DNA from: Dryobates pubescens
Taxonomy: Eukaryota > Chordata > Aves > Piciformes > Picidae
Assembly (NCBI RefSeq): GCF_014839835.1
Contig: NC_071614.1
Coordinates: 49,561,599-49,625,598, forward strand
Length of the DNA: 64,000 nucleotides
Reading direction: 5' to 3'
Under the pieces are notes generated by a model. That model was given only the letters and a program-made list of their open reading frames with translations, did not search any database and was not told the origin of the DNA. Shown here in pieces: positions 59,348 to 64,000 of the stretch. A program made the position numbers and the translations under genes. Position 1 is the first letter of the stretch. The number at the start of each line of letters is the position of its first letter.

Positions 59348-59426
59348 GCTTTCTGCTTGAGAGGTGTCCCTGCCCCAGCAGAGAGCTGGCAGTAGCTGCT
59401 AAGCTCCCTTCCAACCTAAGCCATTC

Positions 59427-59480
<54 letters not shown>
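59348..59480 (+). repeat. CR1 3' end with a (GAT)n tail
   Basis: A CR1 terminal block (GAGGTGTCCCTGCCCCAGCA; CTCCCTTCCAACCTAAGCCA) ends in ATTC and passes straight into about 18 GAT triplets (59427-59480), an unusual tail for CR1. Confidence 0.82.
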
Positions 59481-59481
<1 letters not shown>

Positions 59482-60060
59482 CCAGTGCCAAGGGCAGCCC
59501 TGCCTGGCTGGGAGCTTATTGCTTTCCCAGGTCTATCAGCCTCGGGCCAGGGCCTCCTGCTGCCTTCAGCTGGGCATGAAATGCCCTGCAGCCAGCTGGC
59601 TGAGGGGTGAGCTCAGCACCACCAGGAGAGTTTCACTTGGTAGCTGCCTCCTTGTGTCTCCCCCACCCCCGAGCTGGGGCTAGCTGTGAGCCCCCTCCTG
59701 CCTGCAGCAGGGCTCTGCCGGCAGGAGCAGCCCGGGCCCGGGGGGGCAGCTGCCCTGAGCAGAGAAGAGCCTCCTGCTGGAAACGAGCGTACAAAACTTA
59801 ATGCTTGGTGTCAGACACTGTCCAGGTACAAAACAGCAACCCCCGGCCCCCCAGCCCGGCCCCCCAGCCCGGCCCCCCAGCCCGGCCCCCCTGCTCCTGC
59901 GCAGCCCCGGCCCGCAGCGCCGCGGGGAAACCAACCTCGGGCAGCTCCCAGCCTTGGGAAGCAGCAGAGAGAAGAGCACCCAGGTCACCCCCAGCCCCAG
60001 TCCCTGTACAGCCCCTGCCCGCCCCCTCCGTATGGTGGATATCAGAACTCAGCACCACAG
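59481..60060. other. No recognised gene
   Basis: Unique sequence plus a 15-bp CCCGGCCCCCCAG-type repeat of about four copies at 59840-59893. No exon is supported. Confidence 0.4.
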
Positions 60061-60061
60061 C

Positions 60062-61272
60062 CCAACCTGGGCTGCCCCCGGTGCCCGGCAGGGCTCCTGC
60101 CCCAGGCTGGGCTGCCCCCGGTGCCCGGCAGGGCTCCTGCCCCGGGCTGGGCTGCCCCCAGTGCCCGGCAGGGTCCTGCCCCGGGCTGGGCTGCCCCCAG
60201 TGCCCGGCAGGGCTCCTGCCCCTGGCTGGGCTGCCCCCGGTGCCCGGCGGGGCTCCTGCCCCGGGCTGGGCTGCCCCCGGTGCCCGGCAGGGTCCTGCCC
60301 CGGGCTGGGCTGCCCCCAGTGCCCGGCAGGGTCCTGCCCCAGGCTGGGCTGCCCCCGGTGCCCGGCGGGGCTCCGGCCCCGGGCTGGGCGGCCCCCGGGG
60401 CCCGGCCGGGTCCTGCCCCGGGCTGGGCTGCCCCCGGTGCCCGGCAGGGTCCTGCCCCGGGCTGGGCTGCCCCCGGTGCCCGGCAGGGTCCTGCCCCGGG
60501 CTGGGCTGCCCCCGGTGCCCGGCAGGGTCCTGCCCCGGGCTGGGCTGCCCCCGGTGCCCGGCGGGGGTCCTGCCCCGGGCTGGGCTGCCCCCGGTGCCCG
60601 GCAGGGTCCTGCCCCGGGCTGGGCTGCCCCCAGTGCCCGGCAGGGTCCTGCCCCAGGCTGGGCTGCCCCCGGTGCCCGGCGGGGCTCCTGCCCCGGGCTG
60701 GGCTGCCCCCGGTGCCCGGCAGGGTCCTGCCCCGGGCTGGGCTGCCCCCGGTGCCCGGCAGGGCTCCTGCCCCGGGCTGGGCTGCCCCCAGTGCCCGGCA
60801 GGGCTCCTGCCCCGGGCTGGGCTGCCCCCGGTGCCCGGCAGGGCTCCTGCCCCGGGCTGGGCTGCCCCCGGTGCCCGGCAGGGTCCTGCCCCTGGCTGGG
60901 CTGCCCCCGGTGCCCGGCAGGGCTCCTGCCCCGGGCTGGGCTGCCCCCGGTGCCCGGCAGGGTCCTGCCCCGGGCTGGGCTGCCCCCGGTGCCCGGCAGG
61001 GCTCCTGCCCCGGGCTGGGCTGCCCCCGGTGCCCGGCAGGGTCCTGCCCCTGGCTGGGCTGCCCCCGGTGCCCGGCAGGGTCCTGCCCCAGGCTGGGCTG
61101 CCCCCGGTGCCCGGCAGGGTCCTGCCCCTGGCTGGGCTGCCCCCGGTGCCCGGCAGGGTCCTGCCCCAGGCTGGGCTGCCCCCGGTGCCCGGCAGGGCTC
61201 CTGCCCCGGGCTGGGCTGCCCCCGGTGCCCGGCAGGGTCCTGCCCCTGGCTGGGCTGCCCCCGGTGCCCAGC
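60062..61272. repeat. 1.2-kb minisatellite (39/41-bp units, about 30 copies)
   Basis: The unit is CTGGGCTGCCCCCGGTGCCC followed by GGCAGGGTCCTGCCCCGGG (39 bp), or with GGGCTCCTG (41 bp). Substitutions include CCCCCAGTGCC and CCCTGGC variants. It is CpG-rich. The long Pro/Gly/Ala frames on both strands are by-products. Confidence 0.97.
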
Positions 61273-62460
61273 AGCTGCTGAGCTCTCCCTGGCCCAGCCC
61301 TGCCTGCAGCTCCTCTCCTTTGCTCTCCAGCCCAGGGGCTCCATCCACCCCCTGCAGTGGTGGCAGCAGCCACAGGGCACTGGGTGGGCTCCAGCCCAGG
61401 GCATGGGTGAGCCCCAGGGGGCAGCAGGGAGGGAGAAGGCCCTGCAGCAGCTCAGGAGTGCTCCAACCAAAGCCCCAGGTACTCCTTTTGGCTTCATACA
61501 GAGCCACAGTGAGGAGGGACTTGGGGTGCCCACCACACCTCAGCACCAAGGGACCACCAGCTCTGCCTGGGATGGCCCACAGAGACCTGTGCCCAGCCTG
61601 GCTCTGAAGATGCCAAGCTCCAGCACCTCCCTGGGCACCTGCCGTGGAGACCACCCCAGCACCCAGGCTGCAGCTGCACCCTGCTGCTCCTCTTGCTTCT
61701 GGCAGGCCTGGGGGGCACCTCCAGGCGCTGGGAGCTTGCTCCTCTCCACCCTCCCTGCTGCAGCCCTCCCCCAGCTCCCCCAGCCCTTCCCCTCAGGAGC
61801 CACAAGCTGTGCCTGAAGGAGCAGCTCTGGCCTCAGGGACAGCTGCTGAGGGCAGGGCACTGCCCCAGGGCAGGCCTTGGCGATGCCAAGTGCAGCAAGA
61901 GGCAGCCAGGTAGCTCCTGCAGGCTCCTGCCGGCTCCTTCACCTGCCCCTTGCCTCCCTCCTGCCAGCAGCTGCAGCAGGGCAGGGCTGGACTCGTGGTC
62001 ACCATTCCCTGGGCAGCCTCCCTGGCAGCAGAGTGACCTTCCCTGGCCCAGCTGAGGCACTGCAGCCCTGCCCAGCTCCCTGCCACAACCTCCTTCCTCA
62101 CCCAGATGCCCAAGCACAGCCCCAAGCCACCCAGGACCAGGCTCAGGGCTCCTCTGCTCCTCTCCCTGTGCTACAGCCTGGTGCTCCCCAGCCCAGAGCT
62201 GCTGCCCAGGTGCCCCTCTCTCCCTCCCCTGCTGCTGGCTGAGGAGCCAACAGTGCAGCAGCTCCTGCAGAGCAGCATCCCCTGGAGGTGCTGGGCACTG
62301 CCAGCTGAGGCTGGGCCCAGGGCACCTCCTGCTGATGCTTTGTCTGTCCAGCAGCAGCCCAGTGCCTGGCACACACCAGGGGCACTGCTCCCAGCCCCTG
62401 GTGCCCACTGCTGCTCTGCCAGGATGTCTCCTCCTCTCCCACAGCCTTGCCTGTGCTTCC
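61273..62460. other. No recognised gene
   Basis: GC-rich single-copy sequence between two minisatellites. No exon or RNA gene was recognised. Confidence 0.4.
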
Positions 62461-62462
62461 CC

Positions 62463-63200
62463 TTGGCAACACCCCAGGAGCCCCCAGGCTGGCTCCAGCA
62501 CTGGGCTCACCCCAGGAGCCCCCAGGCCAGCTCCAGCACTCAGCACTGGGCTCACCCCAGGAGCCCCCAGGCCAGCTCCAGCACTCAGCACTGGGCTCAC
62601 CCCAGGAGCCCCCAGGCCAGCTCCAGCACTGGGGCTCACCCCAGGAGCCCCCAGGCCAGCTCCAGCACTCAGCACTGGGCTCACCCCAGGAGCCCCCAGG
62701 CCAGCTCCAGCACTGGGCTCACCCCAGGAGCCCCCAGGCCAGCTCCAGCACTGGGGCTCACCCCAGGAGCCCCCAGGCCGGCTCCAGCACTCAGCACTGG
62801 GCTCACCCCAGGAGCCCCCAGGCCGGCTCCAGCACTGGGCTCAACCCAGGAGCCCCCAGGCCAGCTCCAGCACTGGGGCTCACCCCAGGAGCCCCCAGGC
62901 CAGCTCCAGCACTGGGCTCACCCCAGGAGCCCCCAGGCCAGCTCCAGCACTGGGCTCACCCCAGGAGCCCCCAGGCTGGCTCCAGCACTGGGCTCACCCC
63001 AGGAGCCCCCAGGCCAGCTCCAGCACTGGGCTCACCCCAGGAGCCCCCAGGTCAGCTCCAGCACTGGGCTCACCCCAGGAGCCCCCAGGCCGGCTCCAGC
63101 ACTGGGGCTCACCCCAGGAGCCCCCAGGCCAGCTCCAGCACTCAGCACTGGGGCTCACCCCAGGAGCCCCCAGGCCGGCTCCAGCACTGGGGCTCATCCA
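62463..63200. repeat. 0.74-kb minisatellite (38/39/45-bp units)
   Basis: The 38-bp unit GGGCTCACCCCAGGAGCCCC plus CAGGCCAGCTCCAGCACT repeats about nineteen times. Some copies duplicate the final CAGCACT (45 bp) or carry an extra G (39 bp). Confidence 0.96.
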
Positions 63201-63555
63201 TCCTGAGCTGCTGCTGAGGGCAGCATCCAGCTGAGCCCCAAGAGCACTGCACAGGAACCACCACAGGAGTGAGATCCACCCTGCAGGAGCCTTCCTCCCG
63301 ACCTCCAGAGGTGAGGAGACACCAAGGAGACCACATCTGCTTGGCCCCCCTGGGTATGCCAGCTCCAGCCTTGGCCCAGGCCAGCTGCTGGGCCTGGCAC
63401 AGCTGGCACTGCATCCCCTGCACAAAGTGCTGCTGGAGGAGCAGGTGCCCTGTGCCCCCCAGAGCACACAGAGCCCTGCTGCCCCCCAGGGCATGGCTGA
63501 GGGGCTGCTGGAGATGGGCAGGGCACAGCCCCAGGTGGCCCCAGGGCTCCATACA
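63201..63555. other. No recognised feature
   Basis: Unique sequence separating two minisatellites. Confidence 0.4.
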
Positions 63556-64000
63556 TGGGGGGTGGTCTCCAGGGCTCTGAGTCTGGGGGGGTGGTCTCCA
63601 GGGCTCTGAGTCTGGGGGGTGGTCTCCAGGGCTCTGAGTCTAGGGGGGTGGTCTCCAGGGCTCTGAGTCTGGGGGGGTGGACTCCAGGGCTCTGTGTCTG
63701 GGGGGTGGTCTCCAGGGCTCTGAGTCTGGGGGGGTGGACTCCAGGGCTCTGTGTCTGGGGGGTGGTCTCCAGGGCTCTGAGTCTGGGGGGGTGGTCTCCA
63801 GGGCTCTGAGTCTGGGGGGTGGACTCCAGGGCTCTGTGTCTGGGGGGGTGGTCTCCAGGGCTCTGAGTCTGGGGGGTGGACTCCCGGGCTCTGTGTCTGG
63901 GGGGGTGGTCTCCAGGGCTCTGAGTCTGGGGGGGTGGTCTCCAGGGCTCTGAGTCTGGGGGGATGGACTCCAGGGCTCTGAGTCTAGGGGGGTGGTCTCC
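63556..64000. repeat. 28-30-bp minisatellite, cut by window end
   Basis: The unit GGTGGTCTCCAGGGCTCTGA plus GTCTGGGGGG repeats about fifteen times with GGTGGACTCC and TGTGTCTG variants, and a variable G run sets the unit length. The array continues past the window. Confidence 0.95.

Noticed and set aside
59686-61816. Collagen-like Gly/Pro frames on both strands
   Set aside because: The 39/41-bp minisatellite alternates frames and opens both strands; there is no regular Gly-X-Y triplet pattern.
57736-64000. GRHL1 3' exons expected from synteny
   Set aside because: Both strands were scanned for stretches resembling the Grainyhead DNA-binding or dimerisation domains; none was seen, so the gene probably lies beyond the window.

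Overview
The window is vertebrate nuclear DNA, almost certainly from a bird. Three intron-bearing vertebrate genes can be read exon by exon, in the order RRM2 (minus) - CYS1 (plus) - KLF11 (minus). This is the mammalian chromosome 2p25 order and relative orientation, with the block reversed. The dispersed repeats are nearly all CR1 LINE fragments, the dominant avian retroposon, several ending in pentamer tails such as (ATTCT)n. The sequence is very GC-rich and dense in tandem repeats, as on avian microchromosomes or near chromosome ends. Species cannot be fixed from the sequence alone.

Layout. 1-21.0 kb: no recognisable gene; CR1 fragments, three large minisatellites (1.25-1.95, 5.19-8.61 and 18.09-19.40 kb), an orphan CpG-rich block (13.44-14.18 kb) and a few AT-richer unique islands. 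21.0-28.5 kb: RRM2, ten coding exons, a 398-residue protein with all diiron ligands and the radical tyrosine, an E2F/CCAAT/TATA promoter and a probable poly(A) site. 28.5-37.1 kb: the RRM2-CYS1 divergent intergenic region, filled by CR1, two minisatellites (29.59-30.45 and 31.21-34.10 kb) and a CpG-rich block. 37.2-42.8 kb: CYS1 (cystin-1), a short three-exon model with a 1.4-kb minisatellite in intron 1 and a 1.2-kb minisatellite beginning just after the stop codon. 44.5-47.2 kb: CR1 tails and unique sequence. 47.2-56.7 kb: KLF11, four coding exons, 436 residues, three C2H2 fingers, with a 39/42-bp minisatellite just past its stop codon. 57.1-64.0 kb: no gene found (GRHL1 would be expected next from mammalian synteny but was not seen); three more minisatellites, the last running off the window end.

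The three genes do not form a pathway. RRM2 supplies deoxynucleotides in S phase, CYS1 encodes a lipid-anchored ciliary protein, and KLF11 is a Sp/KLF-family transcription factor. They are an ancient syntenic block. The most striking structural features are a near-identical inverted duplication (about 0.8 kb arms) flanking RRM2 exons 6-10, and the tandem-repeat load: eleven arrays add up to roughly 14-15 kb, near a quarter of the window. The very long open frames across these arrays are artefacts of stop-free tandem units and are not annotated as genes. Statements about other species' proteins and CR1 consensus are from memory, not from a search.
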